A DNA stretch of 54,386 nt from an uncultured Campylobacter sp. (GCF_944323605.1 NZ_CALUTC010000011.1:1-54386), one strand, 5' to 3'; counted from the first letter of the stretch, positions 42,768 through 52,436 are shown. Made by a program: numbers and translations. Notes: generated from the sequence alone by a model not told the origin.

Positions 42768-44657
42768 ATGTTAGAAAAACAAGCTAATACTTTGAGATTT
42801 TTAAGTGCTGATATGATAGAAAAAGCCAACAGCGGTCATCCAGGCGTTGCTTTAGGGCTTGCTGATATGCTTACTGTTTTATCATATCATTTAAAACATA
42901 ATCCTAAGAATCCGCAATGGCTAAACAGAGATAGGCTTATTTTTTCTGGAGGACACGCTTCGGCATTGCTTTATAGCTTTTTGTATCTTTGTGGATATGA
43001 TTTAAGTTTAGATGATTTGAAAAATTTTAGACAGCTACACTCAAAAACACCAGGACACCCAGAAATTTTTACAGATGGAGTTGAAATTGCCACAGGTCCA
43101 TTGGGACAGGGGGTAGCAAATGCGGTTGGCTTTGCTATGGCTGCTAAAAAAGCTGCCTTGCTACTCTCAGATGATATTATAAATCATAAAATATACTGTT
43201 TTTGTGGAGATGGAGACTTGCAAGAAGGGATTTCTTATGAGGCTTGCTCTTTAGCATCTTTGCATAAACTTAACAACCTCATCTTAATCTACGATAGCAA
43301 TGATATATCAATAGAAGGAAATGTAAATATAGCTTTCAATGAGAATGTAAAGTTACGTTTTCAAGCACAAGGTTTTGAAGTCTTTGAGATAGATGGACAT
43401 AATTTTAAACAGATAGATGAAGCACTTACAAAGGCTAAAAATTCTTTAAAACCAAACCTAATAATAGCCAAAACAAAGATTGCAAAAAATGCCTTAGAGT
43501 TGGAAGGTAGCCACCATAGTCACGGGGCTCCTCTGGGTGAAGACTTGATAAAAAGAGCCAAAAAAGCTAACGGTTTTGATGAGAATTTACAGTTTATAGT
43601 AGATGAAGATGTAAAGTTACGTTTTGAAAGTGCTTTAGAACTAGGAGATTTAGAAGAGGCAAAATGGAAAGACTTGCTAGAAAAATCAGGAAAAAAAGAA
43701 CTTTTAAATGAGTTATTAAATCCAAATTTTGATGATATAAAATACCCTGATTTTGATTTTTCAAAAGATGTAGCCACTAGAGATAGCAACTGCGAAATTT
43801 TAAATGCTATAGCAAAAAGTTTAAAAGGCTTTTTAGGAGGTTCTGCGGACTTAGCTCCTTCTAATAAAACAGAATTAAAAGGGCTTGGCGACTTTGTAGA
43901 GGGTAAAAATATACATTTTGGAGTAAGAGAACACGGTATGGCGGCTATAAACAATGCTTTTGCTAGATATGGTCTTTTTATACCATTTTCAGCTACTTTT
44001 TTTGTATTTAGCGAATACTTAAAACCAGCAGCAAGACTTGCAGCACTTATGAAATTAAAACATTTTTTTATATTTACACACGATAGCATAGGAGTTGGAG
44101 AAGATGGACCAACTCACCAACCTATAGAACAATTAAGCACTTTTAGGGCTATGCCGAATTTTCTAAATTTTAGGGTAGCAAATGCCTATGAAAATTTAAA
44201 AGCGTGGCAAATAGCTTTAAAAAGTGATTTACCGTGTGCTTTCATACTTTCAAGGCAAAAACTAAAAGCTATAAATAAACCTATTTTTGGGGATGTAGAA
44301 AATGGAGCATATATATTACACGAGGAAAAAGACCCTAGTTTTACATTGCTTGCAAGTGGTTCAGAAGTAGCATTATGCCTTGAAACAGCTAAAAAATTAA
44401 AAGAAAAAAACATAAAGTGCAATGTAGTCTCTATGCCTTGCTTTGAACTCTTTGATAAACAAGATTCTAAGTATAAGGCTAAAATTTTACAAGGAAAAGT
44501 TGTTGGTGTTGAAGCTTTAAGCTCTAATGAGCTTTATAAATTTTGCGATGAACTTTATAATATGCAAAGTTTTGGAGAAAGTGGAAAAGACAAAGATGTT
44601 TTTGCTTATTTTGGATTTACTGTGGATAAACTTTGCGAATTTTTGCTTAGGCTTTAG
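42768..44657 (+). CDS. tkt: Transketolase
   Basis: I place the start at ATG 42768 after AAGGATAA (629 residues); the upstream extension overlapping ispA is not family sequence. Motifs: ANSGHPGVALGLADML, GPLGQGVANAVGFA, the thiamine-diphosphate site GDGDLQEGISYEA and REHGMAAINN in the pyrimidine domain, and HDSIGVGEDGPTHQP. It exchanges two-carbon units in the non-oxidative pentose phosphate pathway, essential for pentose supply where glycolysis is incomplete. Followed directly by mlaE. Confidence 0.96.
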   Translation: MLEKQANTLRFLSADMIEKANSGHPGVALGLADMLTVLSYHLKHNPKNPQWLNRDRLIFSGGHASALLYSFLYLCGYDLSLDDLKNFRQLHSKTPGHPEIFTDGVEIATGPLGQGVANAVGFAMAAKKAALLLSDDIINHKIYCFCGDGDLQEGISYEACSLASLHKLNNLILIYDSNDISIEGNVNIAFNENVKLRFQAQGFEVFEIDGHNFKQIDEALTKAKNSLKPNLIIAKTKIAKNALELEGSHHSHGAPLGEDLIKRAKKANGFDENLQFIVDEDVKLRFESALELGDLEEAKWKDLLEKSGKKELLNELLNPNFDDIKYPDFDFSKDVATRDSNCEILNAIAKSLKGFLGGSADLAPSNKTELKGLGDFVEGKNIHFGVREHGMAAINNAFARYGLFIPFSATFFVFSEYLKPAARLAALMKLKHFFIFTHDSIGVGEDGPTHQPIEQLSTFRAMPNFLNFRVANAYENLKAWQIALKSDLPCAFILSRQKLKAINKPIFGDVENGAYILHEEKDPSFTLLASGSEVALCLETAKKLKEKNIKCNVVSMPCFELFDKQDSKYKAKILQGKVVGVEALSSNELYKFCDELYNMQSFGESGKDKDVFAYFGFTVDKLCEFLLRL

Positions 44658-45761
44658 ATGAAAAATGAGCTTATCTTAGAAGAAAAAGATTTTAAATCAA
44701 TCTTTTTTGTAAGTGGAATTTGGGATAAGCTTACTGTTAGTGCTTATGAGCTTAAAGAAGTCAAATTTGATGAAGTTATTTTTGATTTTTCTAAACTAAA
44801 AGACATAGACACAGCCGGGGTTTGCTTCTTTTTATCCATTGAAAATAAGTTAAAAAAAACAAAAAAAGTTTCTTTCATAAATTTTGACAAAAAAACCAAA
44901 GCACTTTTTGAGCTTGTAAAAAAACACTACAAAACACAAAATTTAGATGATGATATTGAAAAAAAAGAAAATTTCTTTGTAGTTTTAGGTAAATTTCTTT
45001 ATTCTTGTTTTTATAATTTAAAAGATTTTATAAGTTTTACAGGATTTGTTCTTTATGCTCTTTACAAGTCCTTAGTAAATCCTAAAAAAATTCGTTTCAC
45101 TTCCTTTGTGTATCATATACAACACTGTGCCTTAAATGCAGCTGGTATAATAGCACTTACTTCTCTACTTGTTGGGGTTGTTTTAGCATATCAAGCTGCT
45201 TATCAACTAGGTCGTTTTGGGGCAAATATATTTATAGTGGATTTAGTTGGTATATCAGCCACAAGAGAAATAGCACCTTTAATAGCAGCTATCGTCATAG
45301 CTGGACGTAGTGCAAGTGCTTATACGGCTCAAATAGGCGTTATGAAAATAAATGATGAAATAAATGCTATGAGGACTATGGGTTTTCATCCTATATATTT
45401 TACGGTTTTACCGCGAGTTTTAGCTTTAACATTTTCTATGCCTTTAATAGTAGCTTTTGCTGATGCTGTTAGCATATTTGGTGGAATGGTTGTAGCTGAT
45501 TTAAATTTAGGGATTAATTATTTTGAATTTATAAGACGTTTCAAAGAGGCGATAGACGCAAAACACATAATAATAGGCATAATCAAAGCCCCTATGTTTG
45601 GTTTTTTGATAGGATTAATCGCTTGTTATAGAGGGCTTGGTGTAAAAAATACAACCGAAAGTATAGGAATTTACACCACAAAAAGTGTTGTAAATGCGAT
45701 ATTTTGGGTCATAGCATTTGATGCGATTTTTTCTATATTTTTAACACAGGCTGGAATATGA
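44658..45761 (+). CDS. mlaE: MlaE-family lipid ABC transporter permease
   Basis: The 367-residue protein has an N-terminal STAS-like domain (about 1-90, including FDFSKLKDIDTAGVCFFL) and a C-terminal MlaE permease domain (LLVGVVLAYQAAYQLGRFGA, GRSASAYTAQIGVMKINDEI, AMRTMGFHP). In Gram-negatives this permease moves phospholipids between membranes with MlaF and an MCE protein. Named iamB in C. jejuni because of an invasion-associated marker. ATGA overlap with the ATPase gene. Confidence 0.92.
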   Translation: MKNELILEEKDFKSIFFVSGIWDKLTVSAYELKEVKFDEVIFDFSKLKDIDTAGVCFFLSIENKLKKTKKVSFINFDKKTKALFELVKKHYKTQNLDDDIEKKENFFVVLGKFLYSCFYNLKDFISFTGFVLYALYKSLVNPKKIRFTSFVYHIQHCALNAAGIIALTSLLVGVVLAYQAAYQLGRFGANIFIVDLVGISATREIAPLIAAIVIAGRSASAYTAQIGVMKINDEINAMRTMGFHPIYFTVLPRVLALTFSMPLIVAFADAVSIFGGMVVADLNLGINYFEFIRRFKEAIDAKHIIIGIIKAPMFGFLIGLIACYRGLGVKNTTESIGIYTTKSVVNAIFWVIAFDAIFSIFLTQAGI

Positions 45762-46483
45762 AAGTGGTAGAAGCTATAAATATTAGCACAAAATTCGAGG
45801 ATAAACTCATACACGATAAGCTAAATTTCTTTGTAAATGAAAATGAAATTTTTGGAATTTTAGGCGGAAGTGGGGCTGGAAAATCTGTGCTTTTAAGACA
45901 AATGTTAGCCTTAGATGAATGCCAAAGTGGAGAGTATATAATTTTAGGAAAAAATTTAAGAACTATGAGTGAAGCTGAAGCATTAGAGCTTAGACAAAGC
46001 TGGGGAGTAGTATTTCAGTTTGGTGCTCTATTTAGTTTTTTTACTGTGTTTGAAAATGTAGCCTTACCACTTAAAGAATACACCAAATTAAGCGAACTTA
46101 GCATAAAAGAGCTTGTTTATATGAAGCTTAATATGGTAGGGCTTGATGAAAATGTGGCAAAGCTTTACCCAAGCGAGTTAAGTGGGGGTATGGTAAAAAG
46201 AGTAGCTATAGCTAGAGCATTAGCACTTGATTCTAAGCTTTTATTTTTAGATGAACCTACATCAGGACTTGACCCAAAATCATCGCGAGATTTTGATGAG
46301 CTTGTGTTAAGTCTTAAAGAAGGCTTAAATTTAAGTATGATTATGGTAACACACGACAAGGATAGTATGAGAAATACGCTTGATAGATTTTTGATACTTA
46401 AAGATAAAAAAATAGCTTTTATAGGGAATCACGAAGAATTGCTAGCTACAAATAAAGCACTTTATGAACAGTTTATGGGGTAA
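45758..46483 (+). CDS. mlaF: MlaF-family ABC transporter ATPase
   Basis: A 241-residue ATPase with Walker A GGSGAGKS (36-43), the Q-loop, signature LSGGMVKRVAIARAL and Walker B LLFLDEPTSGLDP. The LSGGM signature in place of LSGGQ is typical of the MlaF group. It powers lipid transport with the neighbouring permease and MCE protein. Called iamA in C. jejuni. Overlaps mlaE by four bases and lies three bases before the MCE gene. Confidence 0.94.
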   Translation: MKVVEAINISTKFEDKLIHDKLNFFVNENEIFGILGGSGAGKSVLLRQMLALDECQSGEYIILGKNLRTMSEAEALELRQSWGVVFQFGALFSFFTVFENVALPLKEYTKLSELSIKELVYMKLNMVGLDENVAKLYPSELSGGMVKRVAIARALALDSKLLFLDEPTSGLDPKSSRDFDELVLSLKEGLNLSMIMVTHDKDSMRNTLDRFLILKDKKIAFIGNHEELLATNKALYEQFMG

Positions 46484-46486
46484 GAT

Positions 46487-47302
46487 ATGGAAAACAAAGC
46501 TAAATATCTATGGGTAGGTGTTTTTGTATTTGGGGTGTTTTTTGCCTCTTTATTTGTGCTTATTTGGCTAAATGACTTTTCTTCTAAAGAAGAATTTAAA
46601 TACTATCAAATTTATACTAGCGAATCTGTTGCTGGTCTGTCTCAAAAGTCTTCAGTCAGGCTTTTAGGTGTTGAAATTGGTTCTGTTGAGGAGCTATCTT
46701 TACACAAAAAAGACAAAGAAACCTTAGTAAGAATTTTAGTAAAAATAAATGAAGAAGCCCCGATATATACAACCACAGTAGCAAGCTTAGAACTTCAAGG
46801 CATAACAGGTCTTAAGTATGTAGATCTTAGTAATGAAGAAGGCGAAAGACAAGAACTCATATCCAAAAATGGTGAAATTCCAACTATAAAATCAAAATCT
46901 TCTTTGTTTTCATCTATAAACAAACAAGGTGATAAAATAGTAAATTTGTTAGATTTTGCAGATGAAAGAGCGAGATTACTCTTAAGTATGCAAAATGTTC
47001 AAAATTTTTCAGTATTGCTAAAAAATTTAAGTGATGCAAGCTACAACATAAACAAACTAGCACAAAGAATGACTCAAATGACTTATTCTATAGAAAAGGC
47101 TACCACAACTATACAAATTTTAGGTCAAAGTGGGGCTTCTACTTTGCAAAGTTACGATAAACTTAGCTCTTCATTGGCTGAAAATTTATCTATTTTGCAA
47201 AGATTATTAGTGGTAAGCACAGAACTTATAAAAACCCTAGAACAAAGTCCTTCTGACTTGTTTTTTAAGGGGACAAAACCTAACTTAGCACCGGGGGAAT
47301 AA
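46487..47302 (+). CDS. mlaD: MCE-domain periplasmic lipid-binding protein (MlaD-like)
   Basis: A 271-residue protein anchored by one N-terminal helix (LWVGVFVFGVFFASLFVLIW) with an MCE domain in the periplasm (YTSESVAGLSQKSSVRLLGV, then GITGLKYVDL). A helical C-tail (about 150-250) may form the coiled barrel. It binds the MlaE permease and passes lipid through a hexameric ring. GGGGTAAGA precedes the ATG. Fourth member of the operon follows without a gap. Confidence 0.9.
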   Translation: MENKAKYLWVGVFVFGVFFASLFVLIWLNDFSSKEEFKYYQIYTSESVAGLSQKSSVRLLGVEIGSVEELSLHKKDKETLVRILVKINEEAPIYTTTVASLELQGITGLKYVDLSNEEGERQELISKNGEIPTIKSKSSLFSSINKQGDKIVNLLDFADERARLLLSMQNVQNFSVLLKNLSDASYNINKLAQRMTQMTYSIEKATTTIQILGQSGASTLQSYDKLSSSLAENLSILQRLLVVSTELIKTLEQSPSDLFFKGTKPNLAPGE

Positions 47303-47947
47303 ATGAGACTGTTTGTAATGATTTTAAGCATTTTTATATCCGCTTGTTCTTTAAAACCAGATCTTGTAGAAGAGCCTAAATCTTACAGTTTAGCTATTTT
47401 TGATAATGAATATTATAAAGATAAGATTCGGGCTGGCATTAAAACGCCTTATGATAAAATGCTTAAAATTAACAACAAAAAGAGCATACAAATTCTAAAC
47501 ATAGAATCGCCGTTTTATCTAAAAACTAACAAAATTTACTACTCAAATGGCGTAATCTTTGATTCATACAACAAGCATATATTTTCGGATTCGCCTGTAA
47601 ATTTTTTTAAAAATAAACTTAAAAATAGTCTAGAAAATAGTAACACTTTTAATGCGGTTTTTGATTTTACTGTAAATGCAAATGCTGATTATTTTTTGGT
47701 TGCAGACTTTCAAAAATTTCAAAAGGTATTTTATGAAAATTCAAAATCTTACGTGGAATCTAAATTAACTGTATTTTTAATAGAAAGCAAGAGTAAAAAA
47801 GTGATATCTCATCAAAGCTTTATCATAATCGAAGTTTTAGCAAGCGAAGATATAAATGAGCTGATAACGACCTTTAATAATGTTCTTGAAAGTCTTGTGG
47901 ATAGATCCACAGTATGGATAAATAAAGAAATAAAAAAAATGGAATAA
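47303..47947 (+). CDS. PqiC/ABC-auxiliary-type lipoprotein of the MCE operon
   Basis: A 214-residue protein with a lipoprotein signal (MILSIFISAC, Cys15) and then a mixed region like the auxiliary lipoproteins (PqiC/YmbA type) that accompany MCE transporters: ILNIESPFYLKTNKIYYSNG early and VTVNANADYFLVADFQKF-like core. It should sit in the inner leaflet of the outer membrane and accept lipids. One-base gap after mlaD. The end holds a sigma54 promoter for the next gene. Confidence 0.82.
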   Translation: MRLFVMILSIFISACSLKPDLVEEPKSYSLAIFDNEYYKDKIRAGIKTPYDKMLKINNKKSIQILNIESPFYLKTNKIYYSNGVIFDSYNKHIFSDSPVNFFKNKLKNSLENSNTFNAVFDFTVNANADYFLVADFQKFQKVFYENSKSYVESKLTVFLIESKSKKVISHQSFIIIEVLASEDINELITTFNNVLESLVDRSTVWINKEIKKME

Positions 47948-47956
47948 TTTTTGCTT
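47940..47956 (+). promoter_or_regulatory. Sigma54 (RpoN) promoter
   Basis: TGGAATAATTTTTGCTT has GG at 47941-47942 and GC at 47953-47954, 12 bases apart, the exact -24/-12 register. The RNA would begin about 47966, 22 bases before the ATG. RpoN in Campylobacter serves middle/late flagellar genes. Confidence 0.75.
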
Positions 47957-47987
47957 GATTAAGCTAAATTAGTTTGAAGGGAAAATT

Positions 47988-48485
47988 ATGAGCAAGGAAC
48001 TTGAAATTCTAAAAAAACACCTTGGTGAGGTGCAAGGAAAAAGTAGTTTTGATGCAAAAACTTTTGGCTCACAAATAAGTGATGCAAATGATTTTATAGG
48101 TGCTTTACAAGTGCTTGATCTATCTTTAAAAAAGATTAGCAAAAATATAAAAGAAAGATGTTTAGACGGTATAGATGAAGAACAAAAAAGATTACTTGAT
48201 GCTCAAAGTTCTCAACTCATTCAAAACTGCTCTTTTATGGGAGAAAATTTGTTTGACAACAATTTTTCTGTAAATTTAGCTTCCAAAATCTTTTCATTTG
48301 AGATACAAAATCCACTTTTAATACTTGAAAATAGTGATTATGAAGGCGTGTTAGCTTACATAGACGATAAAAGAGAAGAAATTAGTGCTTTACTTGATGA
48401 TCTTGCTTTAGCTATAGAAGGCGACGCTCAAAGCATAAATCCTATAAATGATAGCAATTTCGACTTTAAAGCCTTGTTTAGATAG
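47988..48485 (+). CDS. Probable flagellar-regulon protein (Cj1650-like)
   Basis: A 165-residue soluble, helical protein with heptad-like stretches (FIGALQVLDLSLKKISKNIK), without signal peptide. It keeps the position of C. jejuni Cj1650 after the MCE operon, as I recall. The sigma54 promoter just upstream makes co-expression with rod/hook genes likely. GAAGGGAAAATT precedes the ATG. A flagellar or flagellum-secreted protein is plausible; biochemical function is unknown. Ends in a bidirectional terminator. Confidence 0.75.
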   Translation: MSKELEILKKHLGEVQGKSSFDAKTFGSQISDANDFIGALQVLDLSLKKISKNIKERCLDGIDEEQKRLLDAQSSQLIQNCSFMGENLFDNNFSVNLASKIFSFEIQNPLLILENSDYEGVLAYIDDKREEISALLDDLALAIEGDAQSINPINDSNFDFKALFR

Positions 48486-48488
48486 TTT

Positions 48489-48510
48489 TAATCCTCTAGC
48501 TAGAGGGTTA
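48489..48510. terminator. Bidirectional terminator between Cj1650-like gene and modC
   Basis: Palindrome centred on CCTCTAGCTAGAGG with flanking AAT/GTT pairs and a T6 run on the plus side; it overlaps the modC stop. Confidence 0.8.
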
Positions 48511-49357
48511 AATTTTTTAAATTTATTATCTGTCCGTTTTTTAATAACGGATATTTTCTTTGAAATTCGTATTTATCAATGATTATTTTAGATATATCAC
48601 TTCCTATCAAAACAGTTAAAAACACTTTTTCATCATCGCTTTGTATATCTAAAATCATAGCTTTTATTTGATTTGAATTTAAGCTTGAAAAATAATCTTT
48701 TCTTAAACATTCCCTAACAACAGTGCCATTTTTAAGCTCTATTATCCTATTTGAAAGTTTATAAATTTCGGCTATATCGTGGCTTACTAAGATTGTTGTG
48801 AGTTTAAAATTTTCATAAAGCTTTAAAAGCTCGTCTTGTAAAACGAGCCTCATATTAGAATCAAGTGCGCATAAAGGCTCATCAAGCAACAACAAATCCG
48901 GTTCTTTCAGTATAGCCCTTGCCAAAGCAACTCTTTGAGACTGCCCTCCAGAAAGTGTGCTTGGATAAGCATTTGCCAGCTTTGTAAGAGATAGTAAGTT
49001 TAAAAATTCATCTATTTTTTTATCAGCATTTTTTTTATCTTTTATCCCATAAGCTAAATTTTGTCTAACGGTTAAATTTGGGAATAAAGCATAATCTTGA
49101 AAAACAAAGCCTATATTTCTTTTTTGAGGGCTTAAAATTATTTTTTTATCAGTATCTAACCAAATTTTATCATTGACTTTTATATAACCATAATCAGGTT
49201 TTATAAGACCGGCTATGATTTTTAATATAGTAGTTTTTCCAGCACCACTCTCCCCAAAAATAGATATAAAATCTCCTTCATCTAAGTCTTTTTCAAGAAG
49301 CAAATTCATCTTGCCAAAAGCAGAATTTAAAGAGTGTTGTATGCGAATTTGTATCAT
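48500..49357 (-). CDS. modC: Molybdate ABC transporter ATPase ModC
   Basis: A 285-residue ATPase with Walker A GESGAGKTT (35-43), LSGGQSQRVALARAI, and LLLLDEPLCALD. The C-terminal 60 residues are short for a MOBE domain. It drives uptake of molybdate (or tungstate) with modB and modA, needed for molybdopterin enzymes such as formate dehydrogenase and nitrate reductase. One-base overlap with modB. Confidence 0.88.
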   Translation of the reverse strand: MIQIRIQHSLNSAFGKMNLLLEKDLDEGDFISIFGESGAGKTTILKIIAGLIKPDYGYIKVNDKIWLDTDKKIILSPQKRNIGFVFQDYALFPNLTVRQNLAYGIKDKKNADKKIDEFLNLLSLTKLANAYPSTLSGGQSQRVALARAILKEPDLLLLDEPLCALDSNMRLVLQDELLKLYENFKLTTILVSHDIAEIYKLSNRIIELKNGTVVRECLRKDYFSSLNSNQIKAMILDIQSDDEKVFLTVLIGSDISKIIIDKYEFQRKYPLLKNGQIINLKNLTL

Positions 49358-50031
49358 TATTTTTTTCTTTCTAAGTGCTTATTTATCAAAAACAAAAGAA
49401 AAAGTAAGGCAAAAGAAAAAACAAATAAAATAAAAGCATATTTATGTGCTAGATCATAATTCAAAGCATCAAGCTCATCATACACAGCTATACTTGCTAC
49501 TAAAGTTTCTCCTTTTATATGACCGCCTATCATCATAACAACGCCAAATTCGCCGATTGTATGTGCAAAAGATACTATTATACCGCTTAAAATTCCTATC
49601 TTTGAATTTGGTATTATTATTCTTAAGAGTGTATAAAATTTACCTCTACCAAGCGTATAAGAGCATTCTATTAAATTCTTAGGAACAGCAGAAAAAGCAC
49701 TCTGAATAGGGGTTAGCATAAAAGGCAAGGAAGCAATAATGGAGGCTAAAACAAGACCTTCAAAGCTAAATACTAATCTTAAATCAAAATACTTCTCTAA
49801 AAAAGCCCCAAAAGCATTTTGAGGAGAAAAAGCTACCAAAAGATAAAAGCCTAGCACAGAAGGCGGCAGAACAAGCGGCATAGAACTAATAAGCTGCAAG
49901 AGATCTTTAAATATAAAATTTGTAAAACTTAAAATATAAGCCAAAAAAATACATATAAAAAGCAAAATGACAGTGCTTACAAGAGCTAACTTGAAACTAA
50001 GAAGCAAGGTTTGTAAAAAATCAAAATCCAT
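49357..50031 (-). CDS. modB: Molybdate ABC transporter permease ModB
   Basis: A 224-residue permease with five to six helices and the conserved cytoplasmic loop ECSYTLGRGKFYTLLRIIIP; PLVLPPSVLGFYLL and HTIGEFGVVMMIGG are typical ModB segments. Start ATG 50029-50031; a 44-base gap separates it from modA. No modE regulator gene is present in this operon. Confidence 0.9.
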   Translation of the reverse strand: MDFDFLQTLLLSFKLALVSTVILLFICIFLAYILSFTNFIFKDLLQLISSMPLVLPPSVLGFYLLVAFSPQNAFGAFLEKYFDLRLVFSFEGLVLASIIASLPFMLTPIQSAFSAVPKNLIECSYTLGRGKFYTLLRIIIPNSKIGILSGIIVSFAHTIGEFGVVMMIGGHIKGETLVASIAVYDELDALNYDLAHKYAFILFVFSFALLFLLFLINKHLERKK

Positions 50032-50075
50032 ATTAAAATCTAATCACATAAATTAAAAAATAATTATAAAACATT

Positions 50076-50825
50076 TTACCTAACATCAAAACCGTATTTT
50101 TTTATAATTTTTTTGCCTTCATCGCAAAGCACGAATTCAGAAAATCTTTTAGCTAATTCCTCTTTTTTAGAATTTGTTTTTGCATATTTTGTTATAACAA
50201 AAGACTGTTCTAAAGGATTGTAAAATTTTTTATCTATCAAAAATGCTCTACCTTTTGGATTATTAACATCAGACACTAAAGAATACGCAACTATGCCAAC
50301 TTCAGCCGCTGCTGTATCTACGTGCATAACAGGCTGAGATATATTTTCACCTAAGATTATCTTATCTTTTATCTTGTCATAAATTTTTATATTATTAAGA
50401 ATTTCCATTGCTGCGACACCATAAGGTGCTACCTTTGGGTTTGCTATGCTTATACGTTTTATCTTTTTTTCACTTAAGCTATCTAAACCATTTTTAAGCA
50501 AATTTTCATCTAAGGTATAAAGTGCTACCACGCCAAGAGCATAAATTTGGGGATTGTCAAGAGCAATACCGTCGTTTTTTATTTGCTGCGGATATTTTGA
50601 ATCAGCCGAAAAAAACATATCAAATTTTCTACCATTTTTTAATAAATGATAATGCTTTCCAGAAGCTCCAAAAACAAATTCTATTTCATCGTTTGTATTT
50701 TTTTTTAAAAACTCATCTTTTATCTCAATCATAGCCTTAGAAGCTGATGAGGCAACAAAAACGGTAATCTTTTCTGCTTGTAAATTTAATATCAAAAAAA
50801 CTAAACAAAAAAATATTTTTTTCAT
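50076..50825 (-). CDS. modA: Molybdate-binding periplasmic protein ModA
   Basis: The 249-residue protein has a Sec signal (KKIFFCLVFLILNLQA) and the oxyanion-binding fold: VFVASSASKAMIEI, FGASGKHYHLLKNGRKFDMF, and VAPYGVAAMEIL. It captures molybdate in the periplasm. AGGAGC precedes the start, with a TATAAT -10 (in GGATATAAT) upstream on the minus strand. The first of three genes. Confidence 0.9.
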   Translation of the reverse strand: MKKIFFCLVFLILNLQAEKITVFVASSASKAMIEIKDEFLKKNTNDEIEFVFGASGKHYHLLKNGRKFDMFFSADSKYPQQIKNDGIALDNPQIYALGVVALYTLDENLLKNGLDSLSEKKIKRISIANPKVAPYGVAAMEILNNIKIYDKIKDKIILGENISQPVMHVDTAAAEVGIVAYSLVSDVNNPKGRAFLIDKKFYNPLEQSFVITKYAKTNSKKEELAKRFSEFVLCDEGKKIIKKYGFDVR

Positions 50826-50924
50826 ACCAAGCTCCTGGTTTTATTATATCCAAAAAGAATAATAAATTTACATTTACAAAAAATAATTAAAGCTTAAAAA
50901 TATCGATGTTGATTTAGTATAAAA

Positions 50925-51521
50925 CTATTGCTTACCAAAGATTCTAAATTCCAAATTTAAGTTTTGAGGGAATTTTATTTTATAATCTTTTTTATCCTTC
51001 TTAGCCTTTACTAGCAAAGCGTATCCGCCCTTACCCTCTCTATCCCAAAGTCTTAAAAATTCTCTCTTAGAGCTTATATATCGTCCGTGGCTAGGGTCTA
51101 AAATCTCTAAAAAATCCCCCTTATAATTTATAATAAGCACAAAATGAGGAAATCTAGGATCATCTTCTATCTTTACAATCATTGGTATATTTATAAGCTT
51201 ATCTAAATTTTCTTTGTTGATTTTATAAGACTTATTTTCATACCCTAGCTTTGAAAGCACGGTTTCTAAATCAGCAAAACTCACCATATCAGTCTGAAGC
51301 TCTTGTTCGCTCATAAGCTTTAAGACATCAAATTCGCTTAAATTTTCATCATCTATTAAATTTATCATAGTAGCTAGAGATGAAGCCCCACAAGATTGCT
51401 CGTAGTTTTGTCTTATCACCCTTTCATTTTTAAGCTCCTGATAAGATTTTACTACAAATTCAGCCTTTAAGCACAAGGGTGCAAAAATAAAAAGTAAAAA
51501 TATTCTTAGAATTTTTTCCAT
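50925..51521 (-). CDS. Exported C39-type cysteine peptidase
   Basis: The 198-residue protein has a Sec signal (residues 1-20) and then a C39 peptidase domain with catalytic Cys44 in NYEQSCGASSLATMI, His126 in FPHFVLI and Asp142 in EILDPSHG. C39 peptidases cut after Gly-Gly in leader peptides; most are fused to ABC exporters, but here it is a free periplasmic enzyme, as FapD is in the Pseudomonas Fap amyloid system. It overlaps the barrel gene by 16 bases. The protein at 52471, with a correctly spaced double-glycine motif, is a natural substrate candidate. Confidence 0.82.
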   Translation of the reverse strand: MEKILRIFLLFIFAPLCLKAEFVVKSYQELKNERVIRQNYEQSCGASSLATMINLIDDENLSEFDVLKLMSEQELQTDMVSFADLETVLSKLGYENKSYKINKENLDKLINIPMIVKIEDDPRFPHFVLIINYKGDFLEILDPSHGRYISSKREFLRLWDREGKGGYALLVKAKKDKKDYKIKFPQNLNLEFRIFGKQ

Positions 51522-52363
51522 ATACTAAGTCCAAAGATACTATCAGGAGCAGCAGCACTTCCTCCAAAATTTGCATTTAAAGCTATGGCTGTATCGCTAT
51601 CTATACTATAAGTAGAGCCTAGACTAAGCGTTGGTATGGATCTTAACTCTGAATTTTGGTAGCCATTTATCTTTTGCATAGTTTGAAACCTCTGTTCAGC
51701 CCCTAAATCAAGGCTTATCTTTGGACTTAGTATGATAGATAAATCCCCGCCAAAATATATACTATGCCCGTATTCTACCTCTAGCAAATCAAATTTTCTA
51801 GGTGCATTGTAGCCAAAGCCGGTGTATAAACTAAATACTACCGGATCGCTATATGATCTTACACTTAGCTGAATGCTTTGAGATTTTACATAAAAATTCT
51901 TTGTTTGATTTATCACCTTTTCTCTTTGCACCACAGCACTTTGAAAACTTATTTGCGGCACGAAATCATAAAAGCTATCGCCTGTATATATAAAACCAAG
52001 CCATAAAGAATCAAAGCCTATCCTTTCTTTAGCTTCAAATTCATTTGTAAAAAAATTTGTGTATTCGCGTCTTGCATAACTTCCACTTGCTGAAAATAAT
52101 ATATCAAATTTAGGGTGTAAGGTATATATAAAGCTTTGACTTAAAAAGCCTTGCTTAGTATCATTCCATATGGTAGGATCTCCTCCTACTGTTATATTTG
52201 GATAAAGATAGTATGAGTTTTCATTTCCTGTGCTAAGCAAAGAAAAAGTAGTGATACTTCTAAGACCAATTTGTTTTTTAAAAAGGCTATCTATACTTAG
52301 CTCATCACTTGCAAATAAATTTAAAGCTAGTAAAGGTATCAAAAAGAGTGAAATTTTTTTCAA
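51506..52363 (-). CDS. Outer-membrane beta-barrel protein linked to the C39 peptidase
   Basis: The 285-residue protein has a signal peptide (KKISLFLIPLLALNLFA) and continuous amphipathic strands (FDILFSASGSYARREYTNFF, SLWLGFIYTGDSFYDFVPQI) ending in Phe (FGLSIWKKF), as BAM substrates do. Barrels of the MetA-pathway/FapF type look like this, but I can only say barrel with certainty. It precedes the C39 peptidase with a 16-base overlap and is divergent from the double-glycine protein. It could be the export pore of the system. Confidence 0.75.
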   Translation of the reverse strand: MKKISLFLIPLLALNLFASDELSIDSLFKKQIGLRSITTFSLLSTGNENSYYLYPNITVGGDPTIWNDTKQGFLSQSFIYTLHPKFDILFSASGSYARREYTNFFTNEFEAKERIGFDSLWLGFIYTGDSFYDFVPQISFQSAVVQREKVINQTKNFYVKSQSIQLSVRSYSDPVVFSLYTGFGYNAPRKFDLLEVEYGHSIYFGGDLSIILSPKISLDLGAEQRFQTMQKINGYQNSELRSIPTLSLGSTYSIDSDTAIALNANFGGSAAAPDSIFGLSIWKKF

Positions 52364-52436
52364 AAAATTTTTCCTTTTTTACACAAAGTATAAATTTAAT
52401 TTGCAAATTCTATCAAAAAATTTTTAAATACCATGT

